A program made the position numbers and the translations under genes. Below, in pieces: positions 9,293 through 17,678 of a stretch of DNA of 33,305 nucleotides. The notes beneath the pieces are model-generated. The model had not been told where the DNA came from, did no database searches, and saw only the letters and a program-made list of their open reading frames with translations. Numbering within the stretch: position 1 is the first letter of the stretch; every line of letters starts with the position of its first letter. Origin of the DNA: Bacillota bacterium (GTDB lineage Bacteria > Bacillota > Clostridia > Oscillospirales > Oscillospiraceae); NCBI GenBank assembly GCA_029003235.1, contig JAQYBZ010000049.1:1-33305 (forward strand), given 5' to 3'.

Positions 9293-10321
9293 TCAGATTT
9301 TCAGCACCTTGCAGGCTTCGGTGCAAATCTTGGCAAAGCCGGAAATGGAGGTAATGGCTGCCCGCTCCAACTGGCGGTCAATGAGCTTGTCATATTCCAC
9401 GCTGACCTCACCGGCCTGCACCATTTCCAGCGCATAACGGTTATCCAGACCGATGAAAAGCCCGCTGTCCGTAACGGCGCAGGTGCGCAGAAGCTGCGCG
9501 CCCATGGGCGTCACCAGCTTGCCTGTGCCGTGGAAATTCAGCCCTGCGGCGGCGTCCTGCATCTGAACCAGCTTCAGAATGTCGGGCAGACACTGGGGAG
9601 AGACCACAAGGGTGTTCATGGTGTAGGGGTCAAACTGGCTCCAGAACTCCACCAGCCGGTCGTAACTCAGCGTCCCGGCGTCGCCGCCCATGGGGGCGGT
9701 GCCTACGCTGAACACTTCGGCGGCATTGTCGTTGCCGTCGCCGTCCGTCAGCACCTGAACGGCATCGGCTACATGCATCTGCTGGATGTGGTTGCCGATC
9801 TGCCGCAGAATGACAGAGAACAGATCCAGCTTCTGGAAGCGCAGCGCTTCATAGGAGGCCACCAGCATCCGGCCCCGCTTATACAGGGGGATCAGATGGT
9901 CGCTGGTGGCGATGCGCGTGGCGGGGATCTGGGCGCCCTCGGTTACCCGGGCAAGGCGGATGTCCTCCTCGGCCGGTTCGGAGTAGACCGAGCGGTAGTC
10001 CATGGCGTCGATGGTCGTGGTGGTGGCCACCAGAGAGGACAGAATACTGTCCTCCTCCATGCCCTGACGGACGGTGCGGGCGATATATTCGGGGAACAGC
10101 ACGGCGCTGTCCGAGGTGCGGAAGAATTTTTCCACGCAGTCGGAGGCGGGACCTTTGCAGCGGATGCCGAAGCGCTTCAACTGGCGCTGAAAAGCGTCCG
10201 TGCCCTCCAGCGCAGAGCCCTTGTAGCCCTCGCTGGGGTCGAGGTGCTCCAGAACCTGCGTGAAGGATTTTCCTGCTTCGCGGTACATGCCTTTTTCCAG
10301 ACGGATGTTGTCAAATGCCAT
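9293..10321 (-). CDS. Phage major capsid protein (XkdG-like)
   Basis: 342 aa; 'SDHLIPLYKRGRMLVASYEALRFQKLDLFSVILRQIGNHIQ...DAVQVLTDGDGN' and position after protease and decoration genes. Confidence 0.85.
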   Translation of the reverse strand: MAFDNIRLEKGMYREAGKSFTQVLEHLDPSEGYKGSALEGTDAFQRQLKRFGIRCKGPASDCVEKFFRTSDSAVLFPEYIARTVRQGMEEDSILSSLVATTTTIDAMDYRSVYSEPAEEDIRLARVTEGAQIPATRIATSDHLIPLYKRGRMLVASYEALRFQKLDLFSVILRQIGNHIQQMHVADAVQVLTDGDGNDNAAEVFSVGTAPMGGDAGTLSYDRLVEFWSQFDPYTMNTLVVSPQCLPDILKLVQMQDAAAGLNFHGTGKLVTPMGAQLLRTCAVTDSGLFIGLDNRYALEMVQAGEVSVEYDKLIDRQLERAAITSISGFAKICTEACKVLKI

Positions 10322-10339
10322 AGATAAGCCCTCCTTGTA

Positions 10340-10684
10340 TTACAGAAAGAAGCCGACGGTGCCGTCGGCAGTGTCGACGTGGATGACCAGATAGCTTTTG
10401 CCGGTGTCGTCGGCTTTTACGCCGCCGTTGCCGTCGGCGCACAGACCGCTCCAGCCCAGAGCGGGGGCATCGCCGGAGTAGGGAAGCTGTACATAGCCGT
10501 GGAGCGCCACGCAGGCTGCCCCGTCCTTGGCCACGTCCAGCACATAGCCGCAGAAGGCGTCCCCGGCGGAGAGCTTGCCCACGGTGTCGTTGGCGCAGAT
10601 GCCGCAGACCGTTCCGGCATTCACACCGCTCTGCGCGGCAAAGGTGACGGCCTGCTGGCCGACGGATTCATAGGAAAGATTCAT
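10340..10684 (-). CDS. Putative head decoration/stabilisation protein
   Basis: 114-aa beta-rich protein between protease and capsid genes. Confidence 0.5.
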   Translation of the reverse strand: MNLSYESVGQQAVTFAAQSGVNAGTVCGICANDTVGKLSAGDAFCGYVLDVAKDGAACVALHGYVQLPYSGDAPALGWSGLCADGNGGVKADDTGKSYLVIHVDTADGTVGFFL

Positions 10685-10700
10685 GATAATACCTCCAAAA

Positions 10701-11606
10701 TCAGATCAAATATTCGCTTCCCACCGGCTCGGTGCTGCGATCCGGCTGGGGAAGCTGGGGCGCGGCGGGGTAGAGGGCGGCTGCCTGTTTTTCCAGAGAC
10801 GCCTTCAGGGCTTTTAGTTCGGCGCAGTCCAGCTTATCCGTAATGGCGCGCAGGATCGGCTCGTCTGCCTCCCCGCTTACGGACAGTCCCAGACGAAGCA
10901 CCTGACGGCGCAGGTCGTCCAGGTATTGCTGTCCCAGCCCGGCCAGCTTTTCCATACGCTCGTATTCCTCCGTCAGAGCGCCGCCCGCCTGTCCGGCCAA
11001 CTGCCGCAGCGTCGCGGGCGTCTCACCGCTCCAGTGTTTGAGCACACCGGCCTGCCGCTGGGCGGGCACGGCCACGAAGGAGAACTCATAGGCGTCCTTG
11101 GGGTCGCACAAAACGGCAAGGCACACGCTGCCGTCGTAGGTCTGCCCTTTGCGGTGGGCGCAGGTGCCGTAGGGTGCGCCGCAGATGGAGCAGACGGTTT
11201 TGCCCATGCTGCATCCCACGGAGACCTCCTTTTTGATGCCCGCTTCGATTTCTGCAATGAGGGATTCGTTCTTTTCACAGCGCAGGGTGTAGGCCCAGGC
11301 GTGGATCTCCGAGACGTTGCCGTCGGTCTGCACCTGCGCGTCAAAGATCCGGGCGACCTGCTTTTCTGCCGACCAGTCATGGTCGAGGATTCCCGTTTTC
11401 CCGCGAAAAAGAGCGGCCAGCGTCGGCAGCGCCTCCGTGTCAAAGCGCTCGAAATCCCGGTCGGGCTGGTCGTCGCACAGCCGCAGGGAAAACACATAGA
11501 CCTGTTCTGCCGTAAGGGGCGTCTTGGTCAGGGCGTTGATCTGCGCAAGCTGCGCTTCCGTGGGCATCCCCACAGCCGTGGCCTGCGCCTGTTTACAGAT
11601 GTTCAT
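10701..11606 (-). CDS. Putative prohead protease/scaffold (XkdF-position) with Cys cluster
   Basis: ORF trimmed to MNICKQAQ (ATGA overlap with portal stop at 11603-11606); 301 aa; 'IKKEVSVGCSMGKTVCSICGAPYGTCAHRKG...YEFSFVAVPAQRQAGV' resembles phage prohead protease-like proteins. Confidence 0.65.
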   Translation of the reverse strand: MNICKQAQATAVGMPTEAQLAQINALTKTPLTAEQVYVFSLRLCDDQPDRDFERFDTEALPTLAALFRGKTGILDHDWSAEKQVARIFDAQVQTDGNVSEIHAWAYTLRCEKNESLIAEIEAGIKKEVSVGCSMGKTVCSICGAPYGTCAHRKGQTYDGSVCLAVLCDPKDAYEFSFVAVPAQRQAGVLKHWSGETPATLRQLAGQAGGALTEEYERMEKLAGLGQQYLDDLRRQVLRLGLSVSGEADEPILRAITDKLDCAELKALKASLEKQAAALYPAAPQLPQPDRSTEPVGSEYLI

Positions 11607-12769
11607 TTTCTTCCTTCCTTTCCTGTGGGCGTCTGTTGCAGTGTGCGCTGAATCTGGGCGGTCTGGGCGCGGTACAGACCGGCCTGTGCCTCCTCGGTCA
11701 GATCCTGCAGACTGATGTCCTCCCAGACGATCTGCGCCCGGCTGCCCAGCCCCTCCAGACGCAGGAAGGTGCCGCAGATGCGCTCCAGCGCAGGCTCCAC
11801 GGCGCGGCGCAACGCCCAGAGCTCGCTGGTGAGCAGATCGGCCTGCTGGGCAGACATCCGTTCCGTGGACGACCAGCTCAGCCCCAGCAGGAACGGCGGC
11901 AGGCCGGTTTTGGCCACAAGCTGCTCCAAAAGCTGGCGCACGGGGATCTCCGAATCCAGAATGGGACCGTCGGCGCCAATGACCTTGACGGACACGTCGC
12001 CCACGGCTACAAAGTCCCGGACGGTGCCGGACTTGCTCTCCTGCATGGCGGCAGACCATTCCTGCGCCATCTGCTCAGAGCGTTGAGCGGCATAGGCCTT
12101 GTCCAGCACGTCGCCGCTGGGCTTGTAGACCACGGCGTAGCGCACGTTTCCGGCCCGCTCCCAGTTCTGCCCGATGGTGTGATAAATCTTTAGCAGAATA
12201 TCCGCCAGAAAGGGCATGCTCCGCAAAAGGGAGACGCCGTAGGGGTGGGCAGGCTCCGGATTCAGGGTGGTGAACAGCAGCAGATTCTGATAGGGCAGAG
12301 GACGCAGAAGCCCTCCGTCCCCATAGGCGCACAGGGTCACGTCCAGAGGGGACTTCCCCTCCCGGATCTCGATCTGGGACACGTCGCCCCAGCACAGCGC
12401 CTGCAGCCTGCCGCTGCCCACTACCATTTCACCCACGGCACGGCCGTAGGTGAGCAGGCTGTCCAGATAGGCGGACAGAAAGCTGTCAATGCCGTACTGC
12501 CCCCGGCCGCAGGGCACGGTGCGCAGAAATTCCTCCAGCCGCGCCTGGGCTCCGGCGTCGGCGCACCGGACGCCAAAACCGCCGGTGAGGCGCACCAGCT
12601 TGGTAATGGCGGCGTCCACAATGGGCAGAGCCTCCCGCAAGGAGCGGTACACGGGAAACTCCCCCTTGCCCTGAGGGACAAAGCCGCTCAGTGTGGAAAA
12701 GGGGTGGGTATTTCCGCTGCGGAGCTGGCATCGCGCCGCGGGCGGCCGGGGCTTTCGCTTGAGTTTCAT
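11603..12769 (-). CDS. Phage portal protein (XkdE-like)
   Basis: 'YPVYRSLREALPIVDAAITKLVRLTGGF'-like N-terminus (here EFPVYRSLREALP), 'LPPFLLGLSWSSTERMSAQQADLLTSELWALRRAVEPALERI' typical of portals; follows terminase. Confidence 0.85.
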   Translation of the reverse strand: MKLKRKPRPPAARCQLRSGNTHPFSTLSGFVPQGKGEFPVYRSLREALPIVDAAITKLVRLTGGFGVRCADAGAQARLEEFLRTVPCGRGQYGIDSFLSAYLDSLLTYGRAVGEMVVGSGRLQALCWGDVSQIEIREGKSPLDVTLCAYGDGGLLRPLPYQNLLLFTTLNPEPAHPYGVSLLRSMPFLADILLKIYHTIGQNWERAGNVRYAVVYKPSGDVLDKAYAAQRSEQMAQEWSAAMQESKSGTVRDFVAVGDVSVKVIGADGPILDSEIPVRQLLEQLVAKTGLPPFLLGLSWSSTERMSAQQADLLTSELWALRRAVEPALERICGTFLRLEGLGSRAQIVWEDISLQDLTEEAQAGLYRAQTAQIQRTLQQTPTGKEGRK

Positions 12770-12838
12770 AAACTATCACCTCGATTTGTCAAAGATTATT
12801 CTCAGGCGGATTTGCCGGAGAACCGTACAGGGATGGGG

Positions 12839-14092
12839 CTATTGCCTGCGCTCCACCGTGCGGAAGCTGAATGCTTCCGCCGGCTGGGTCAGCACCGTGG
12901 CGGCAAAGTAGCGCATGTCGTCCATGGCGTGGTCGTGCTGCTTTTTCACCTTGTCCCGGCCGGGGCTGCTCTCGTCCCAGACATACTGCTCAATTTCCCG
13001 CAGACAGTCGGTGCAGGTGTCGCAGATGACCAGCCTGCCGGATTTGAGCAGATCCGAGGTGCGCCGGATGCCGGAGAGTACGTCATTGTCCGCCTTTCTC
13101 ACGTTCCATCCGCGTCTGCGCAGCAGCTCCAGAAAGCTGGCCGCAGACGGATCGACGATGACGGCGGCGATCTCCCGGTCTCCGGCAAGGGTCTTCAATG
13201 CGTCGGCGTATTCCGCGTCGGTCATCTGCCGCTGGTGCAGCCGGGAATCGAAGTAGAATTCCCTGACCCGGTACCAGACTCCGCCGCAGCAGCCCCACAG
13301 ACCGAAGGACGCAGGATTGACCGTGCCGTAGTCGCAGGAGATGTACCACCGGCTGAACGGACCCGGGGGCACAGGCAGCGCCATGGAGCTGTCGAAGAAA
13401 TCATAGACGCGCCCTTCGGCGGCCACCCACTGCCCCAGCACAAAGCGGCGGTAGAATACGCCGGAGTACAGCCGCTGATAGCGCCGGCGGATCTGATCAG
13501 ACAAAGAGGGGTTGTCCTCCATGGTAAAGTGCAGATACAGGCAGTTGCGCTCGTCGGCTTTCTGGATCCAGTTCTGATAAAACCAGTGCAGCGGCCCCTC
13601 CGGGTTGCAGGAAAACCACAGCCGGGAACCGGCGACGGAGCAGCGGGCGCAGGCCTGCTCCACAAAGCTGCGGGGCATCAGCACCACCTCGTCGAGCAGG
13701 ATCCCGGCAAAGGTGATGCCCTGAATCAGGGAGGCGGAGCTTTCGTCCCTGCCGCCGAAGATGTAAAAGTCGTTGGTGCGGCCGCCGTAGCGCACCTGTA
13801 CCAGATTTTCGGTGCGCTTTTCCGTGTAGCGAAAGCCCAGCGCCTCCAGCCGGGGCAGGATCTCCGTCAGAACGTTGCGCCGCAGGGAGGCGATGGTTTT
13901 GCCGCAGACGCCGAAGCGCATGTGGTCAAAGCTGGACATGGCCCACAGGAAAAACCCCAGACTCATGCACAGGGTCTTGCCGGAGCGCACCGCGCCGTCG
14001 CAGATGATGGCTTCTTTCTGGCGGTAGGGGCTTTTGGGCGTCCACCAGCTCAGAACGATTTTTTGCTTGGCAGAAAAGCTGCTGTAGGTCAA
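12839..14092 (-). CDS. Phage terminase large subunit (XtmB/PBSX-like)
   Basis: Walker A 'DGAVRSGKT', Walker B 'GILLDEV', nuclease acidic residues in 'SCDYGTVNP', 'VIVDPSA', 'HDHAMDDMRYF'. Confidence 0.95.
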   Translation of the reverse strand: MTYSSFSAKQKIVLSWWTPKSPYRQKEAIICDGAVRSGKTLCMSLGFFLWAMSSFDHMRFGVCGKTIASLRRNVLTEILPRLEALGFRYTEKRTENLVQVRYGGRTNDFYIFGGRDESSASLIQGITFAGILLDEVVLMPRSFVEQACARCSVAGSRLWFSCNPEGPLHWFYQNWIQKADERNCLYLHFTMEDNPSLSDQIRRRYQRLYSGVFYRRFVLGQWVAAEGRVYDFFDSSMALPVPPGPFSRWYISCDYGTVNPASFGLWGCCGGVWYRVREFYFDSRLHQRQMTDAEYADALKTLAGDREIAAVIVDPSAASFLELLRRRGWNVRKADNDVLSGIRRTSDLLKSGRLVICDTCTDCLREIEQYVWDESSPGRDKVKKQHDHAMDDMRYFAATVLTQPAEAFSFRTVERRQ

Positions 14093-14096
14093 GCCA

Positions 14097-14540
14097 TCAC
14101 CCGTTTTCGCCGGGTTCCGTCATGGCGGCCAGAAATTCCGCCGCGCCCGTGTCGCTGCCGCCGCAGAGGGTTTGAAGCTGCTCCAGAACCTCCAGACGGT
14201 CGATGAGCCTGATCTCCACCGTGCCCTTTTCGTTGCGGCGGATCTCCGACAGCAGCCGCAGATCCAGCTTTTCCACATCGGCAGAAGGCTCCAGCGCCAG
14301 CTTCACGCAGTCGTTGCTCCGGCCAAAGGCCAGCATGGCCAAGGCGCGTATCACATCCTGCGCTTTGAACTGGCTGTCCAGCAGCTTGCGCTGGGCGTCC
14401 ACCTGTTCGGCCACCTCCGGCTGAGACAGCAGGGCGATGCCGTCCTTTGCCCCCACGGCGGCGGCAGCCTGCTCCGGGTCCATGGTTTGCAGAAAGACCC
14501 GCGCAAAGCGGCGGGTCTGTCCTAAACCGAGTTTTGCCAT
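14097..14540 (-). CDS. Phage terminase small subunit (XtmA-like)
   Basis: 'TRRFARVFLQTMDPEQAAAAVG...LLSQPEVAEQVDAQRKLLDSQFKAQDVIRALAMLAFGRSND'; ATG at 14540 preceded by GAGGTG. Confidence 0.85.
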   Translation of the reverse strand: MAKLGLGQTRRFARVFLQTMDPEQAAAAVGAKDGIALLSQPEVAEQVDAQRKLLDSQFKAQDVIRALAMLAFGRSNDCVKLALEPSADVEKLDLRLLSEIRRNEKGTVEIRLIDRLEVLEQLQTLCGGSDTGAAEFLAAMTEPGENG

Positions 14541-14671
14541 TGCGATCACCTCATAGTTCAGAATTCAGGCGCAAAAAAGCGCCCGTGGAGCCGAACGCGC
14601 CCGGCGAAGGCCTCGCCGTCCCGGCGCATCCGGTACGAAGAGCCGCCTCGCAGGCGTCCCCTCACACTTGG

Positions 14672-14714
14672 GCGCAAAAAAAGGGAAAGTTGCCTGTTTT
14701 CAGACAACTTTCCC
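14672..14714 (-). terminator. Rho-independent terminator of the SDR gene, insulating the phage operon
   Basis: Minus strand AGGGAAAGTTGtctgaaaacaggCAACTTTCCCTTTTTTT. Confidence 0.9.
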
Positions 14715-14727
14715 TGAGATTTTGAAA

Positions 14728-15498
14728 TCAGCCGTGCTTTTGCTGCTTGTTCCAGATCTTCATGACCAGCCGGTGGGGCAGGAGCTTTACCAGCAGCACC
14801 TGCATACGGACGGGCGCGCCGTGGATGGACACATCCTTTTTGGTGTGATACAGGTCGTGAATGGTGGTCTCCACCACGTCCTCCGGCTCGTAGACATGGT
14901 TAAAATAAGTTACCGCCGTTTGGCTGGTGGTCTCCGCCCGGTCGAAGAAAGGTGTTTTCACCCATCCCGGACACACGGCCATCACCCGGATGTTCCGGGG
15001 CTTCAGTTCCTGATTCAGTCCCCGGGAATAGCTGAGGACAAAGGCCTTGGTGGCAGCGTAGACGTTGAGATAGGGCACGGGCTGAAAGGCGGAGAGGGAA
15101 TCCCACTGAAGAATCCGCGCACCCCGGGGCATATAGGGCAGGGTCAGCTCGGTAATAGCCACCAGCGCCCGGGCGTTGAGATCGATCATGCCCAGAGAAT
15201 CCTGCAGGGGAATCTGGTCATAGGTGCCGAACTTCCCGTAACCGGAGCAGTTTGCCAGCAGCGCCACCTCCGGCTGGGCGGCCCGCAGCAGGGCACTGTA
15301 GTGCTCCAGACTGTCCGGGTCGGTCAGATCCATGGAGATTGGCCGGACAGGACAGCAGACCTGGGACTTCAGCGCCTCCAGCTTGTCACCGCTGCGGGCA
15401 ATGACCCAAAGCTCGTCAAAGGTCTCCTCCTGAGGCAGACGAAGGGCAAGGGCGCGTCCCATGCCGGAACTGGCGCCGGTGATGATGGCAATTTTCAT
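14728..15498 (-). CDS. SDR-family NAD(P)-dependent oxidoreductase
   Basis: 'MKIAIITGASSGMGRALALRL' and 'YAATKAFVLSYSRGL' YxxxK motif. Confidence 0.93.
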   Translation of the reverse strand: MKIAIITGASSGMGRALALRLPQEETFDELWVIARSGDKLEALKSQVCCPVRPISMDLTDPDSLEHYSALLRAAQPEVALLANCSGYGKFGTYDQIPLQDSLGMIDLNARALVAITELTLPYMPRGARILQWDSLSAFQPVPYLNVYAATKAFVLSYSRGLNQELKPRNIRVMAVCPGWVKTPFFDRAETTSQTAVTYFNHVYEPEDVVETTIHDLYHTKKDVSIHGAPVRMQVLLVKLLPHRLVMKIWNKQQKHG

Positions 15499-15575
15499 AC
15501 AGTCCGCTTCCTTTCCGGGACGCCGTTCCCCGGCAAACGGTGCGGCCGGGGCTGCGGCGCAAATGGTATATACAA

Positions 15576-15604
15576 GAAATACCACGATTTTGCGTCCTTG
15601 TCAA
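15576..15604 (-). promoter_or_regulatory. Possible sigma70 promoter of the SDR gene
   Basis: Minus strand TTGACA-17 nt-TATTTC; the -35 overlaps the stop codon of the upstream ATPase gene. Confidence 0.4.
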
Positions 15605-16302
15605 GACAAACCCCAGCTTCCATCAGCCGCGCCGAAATAGACGCATTTTCCGTCCCGGAGAAGACACACCTTGTCGGCAATTCGCCGTGCCTGTGCCGGA
15701 TTGTGGGTTACAAGGATCACTCCCATGCGGCGCTTCAGACCCAATAAAGAGGCTTCCACCTGCGCCGTGGCGACTTGATCCAGCGCGGAGGTCGGCTCGT
15801 CCAGCAGCAGAATTTCCGGCTCCACGGCCAGCGCCCGGGCGATGCACAGCCGCTGCTTCTGGCCGCCGGACAGATGCTCCGGCGATTGCCGCAGGCGCTG
15901 ATGCACCTCCGGCCACAGTCCTGCCAGCTCCAGCGATGTGCGCACCCGCGCTTCCAGCGCTTGCCCCCGCAGCCCCAGACGCCGGGGCGCAAAGGCCACG
16001 TTGCCGAGGATGCTCATGGGAAACAGCACGGGCGTTTGCAGTACCGTGCCCACCCGCCGCCGCAGCAGGCAGGGCTCCATGGAAAAAATGTCCTCTCCGT
16101 CCAGATACACGCGACCCTGTACGCTGCAATCCGCCGTTTCCTCGCACAGCCGGTTCAGCACCGTCAAAAGCGTGGACTTTCCGCAGCCCGACGGCCCCAG
16201 AACGGCGGTAATGGCACGGGGCGGAAAACGCAGGGAAAGATCGCGCAAAATGGTCTGCCCGCCTATGCAGACGGACAGTGCGCAAACCGTAAGCTCCGAC
16301 AT
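15601..16302 (-). CDS. ABC transporter ATP-binding protein, PstB-like (orphan)
   Basis: 'GPSGCGKSTLLTVLNRLCEE', 'LRRRVGTVLQTPVLFPMSILGNVAFAPR', 'LSGGQKQRLCIARALAVEPEILLLDEPTSALD'; no pstSCA genes nearby. Confidence 0.88.
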   Translation of the reverse strand: MSELTVCALSVCIGGQTILRDLSLRFPPRAITAVLGPSGCGKSTLLTVLNRLCEETADCSVQGRVYLDGEDIFSMEPCLLRRRVGTVLQTPVLFPMSILGNVAFAPRRLGLRGQALEARVRTSLELAGLWPEVHQRLRQSPEHLSGGQKQRLCIARALAVEPEILLLDEPTSALDQVATAQVEASLLGLKRRMGVILVTHNPAQARRIADKVCLLRDGKCVYFGAADGSWGLS

Positions 16303-16342
16303 GGACAGCCCTCCCCCACAGGATATGCAAAACCGGGCGGCG

Positions 16343-17608
16343 CTATGCCCATATCAGCCAGATCAGCACATAGCCGGTCAGCACGGCCACCAGCGTAAAG
16401 GGCAGGCCGATTTTGAGAAAATCCCGGGTCTTGACCTCGTAGCCCGCTTTTTTCAGGATACCGATGGTGGCGATGTTGGCGGATGCGCCGATGGGGGTGA
16501 TGTTCCCGCCCAGCGTCGCCCCGGTGAGCAGGCCGAAGTACAGCACATAGGGGCTGCACCCCATGATGGAGGCGATGCCCGATACCACGGGCAGCATGGT
16601 GGCTACATAGGGGATGTTGTCGATAAAAGCCGAAAACAGCACGGAGCCCCACACAATGAGGGTGTACATGAAAAACAGGCTCTGGCCGCCCAGCCGGACG
16701 AACAGCTTGCTGATCTGCTCGATGACCCCGGCCTGGGTAATGCCGCCGATGATGACAAACAGTCCCACCAGCAGGAGCAGGGTGGAATAGTCGATGTCTT
16801 TCAGTGCGCGCAGGCAGCCGGAGGCGCTCTTTTCCAGGATCAGAGAGCGAATCAGCCCCACGGCGAACACGCCCAGACAGATCAGTCCGTTGGTCAGTTC
16901 CGGTTTTTGGGGCAGGAAAGAGGCCGCGATGAGCAGCACGATGTTGGCAACCAGCAGCACGGTGGGGAAATAGTCCTCCACCGGCGTCAGCCCGCCTTTG
17001 GCCACCGACTGGCGCGCATGGCGGAAGGTGAATAAAATGACCGGAATCGTGGCAAGGGCGCCCAGCTCTACTGCCCAGAATATGCCGGGCTTGCCGTCCA
17101 GGAAGAAAAAGTCGGCAAAGCTCATGTCCGCGTAGCCGCCCAGCAGAATGGAGGTGGTGTCGCCCACCAGCGTGGCCGCGCCCTGCAGATTGGAGCTGAC
17201 GGAAATGCAGATGAGCATGGGCACCGGGGAGATGTTCAGCTTTTTGGCCACGGCCAGCCCCACGGGCGCAATCATGAGTACGGTGGCCACATTGTCCATA
17301 AAGGCGGAGACCAGCCCGGCAAACAGGGACAGGATTACCACCGCCCACATGACGTTGGGGGCGCACCGGAGCAGTTGATCCGCCATGCGGTTGGGCATTT
17401 TGGAGTCGATGAAAAACGAGACGGTGCCCATGGTGCCCGCCAGCATCATCAGCACGTTCCAGTTGACCGCGCCGGCTGCTTTTTCCACAGGCAGAATGCC
17501 CAGAATCAAGAACAGCGCCGCAGAGATCAGTGCCGCCGGACACCGGTATTTGGGCAGCAGGATCATGACCGCATAGGTCACGGCAAAGAGAATCAGAGCA
17601 GGAAGCAT
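16343..17608 (-). CDS. ArsB/NhaD-like ion transporter superfamily permease (SLC13/CitMHS-like)
   Basis: About 12 hydrophobic segments; 'NVLMMLAGTMGTVSFFIDSKMPNRMAD', 'SAFMDNVATVLMIAPV', 'SAFIDNIPYVATMLPV', 'GATLGGNITPIGASANIATIGILKKAGYE'. Start trimmed to MLPALI. Confidence 0.88.
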   Translation of the reverse strand: MLPALILFAVTYAVMILLPKYRCPAALISAALFLILGILPVEKAAGAVNWNVLMMLAGTMGTVSFFIDSKMPNRMADQLLRCAPNVMWAVVILSLFAGLVSAFMDNVATVLMIAPVGLAVAKKLNISPVPMLICISVSSNLQGAATLVGDTTSILLGGYADMSFADFFFLDGKPGIFWAVELGALATIPVILFTFRHARQSVAKGGLTPVEDYFPTVLLVANIVLLIAASFLPQKPELTNGLICLGVFAVGLIRSLILEKSASGCLRALKDIDYSTLLLLVGLFVIIGGITQAGVIEQISKLFVRLGGQSLFFMYTLIVWGSVLFSAFIDNIPYVATMLPVVSGIASIMGCSPYVLYFGLLTGATLGGNITPIGASANIATIGILKKAGYEVKTRDFLKIGLPFTLVAVLTGYVLIWLIWA

Positions 17609-17630
17609 TGTGTCATCGTCCTTTCCACGC

Positions 17631-17678
17631 AAAAAAATAAGACCTTTATTCTGCGCACGGGCACAGAATAAAAGTCTT
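17631..17678 (-). terminator. Riboswitch expression-platform terminator
   Basis: Minus strand AAGACTTTTATTCTGtgcccgtgcgCAGAATAAAGGTCTTATTTTTTT; overlaps the 3' side of the aptamer. Confidence 0.9.

Noticed and set aside
9200-10327. 375-aa plus-strand ORF opposite the capsid gene
   Set aside because: Antisense shadow of a confidently identified capsid gene; no domain-like pattern or RBS support.
12245-14206. 653-aa plus-strand ORF antisense to portal/terminase
   Set aside because: Lies opposite clear terminase and portal genes; composition (Gly/Gln/His/Arg-rich, low complexity) is that of an antisense shadow in high-GC coding DNA.
1-14680. Integration of the phage operon at the rRNA/5S locus
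   Set aside because: No integrase and no direct repeat found between the 5S region and the distal end; a normal chromosomal gene separates 5S from the operon.
16263-17543. 426-aa alternative minus-strand frame over the permease
   Set aside because: Overlaps the transporter in another frame; the transporter frame has TM pattern, riboswitch, promoter and family motifs.
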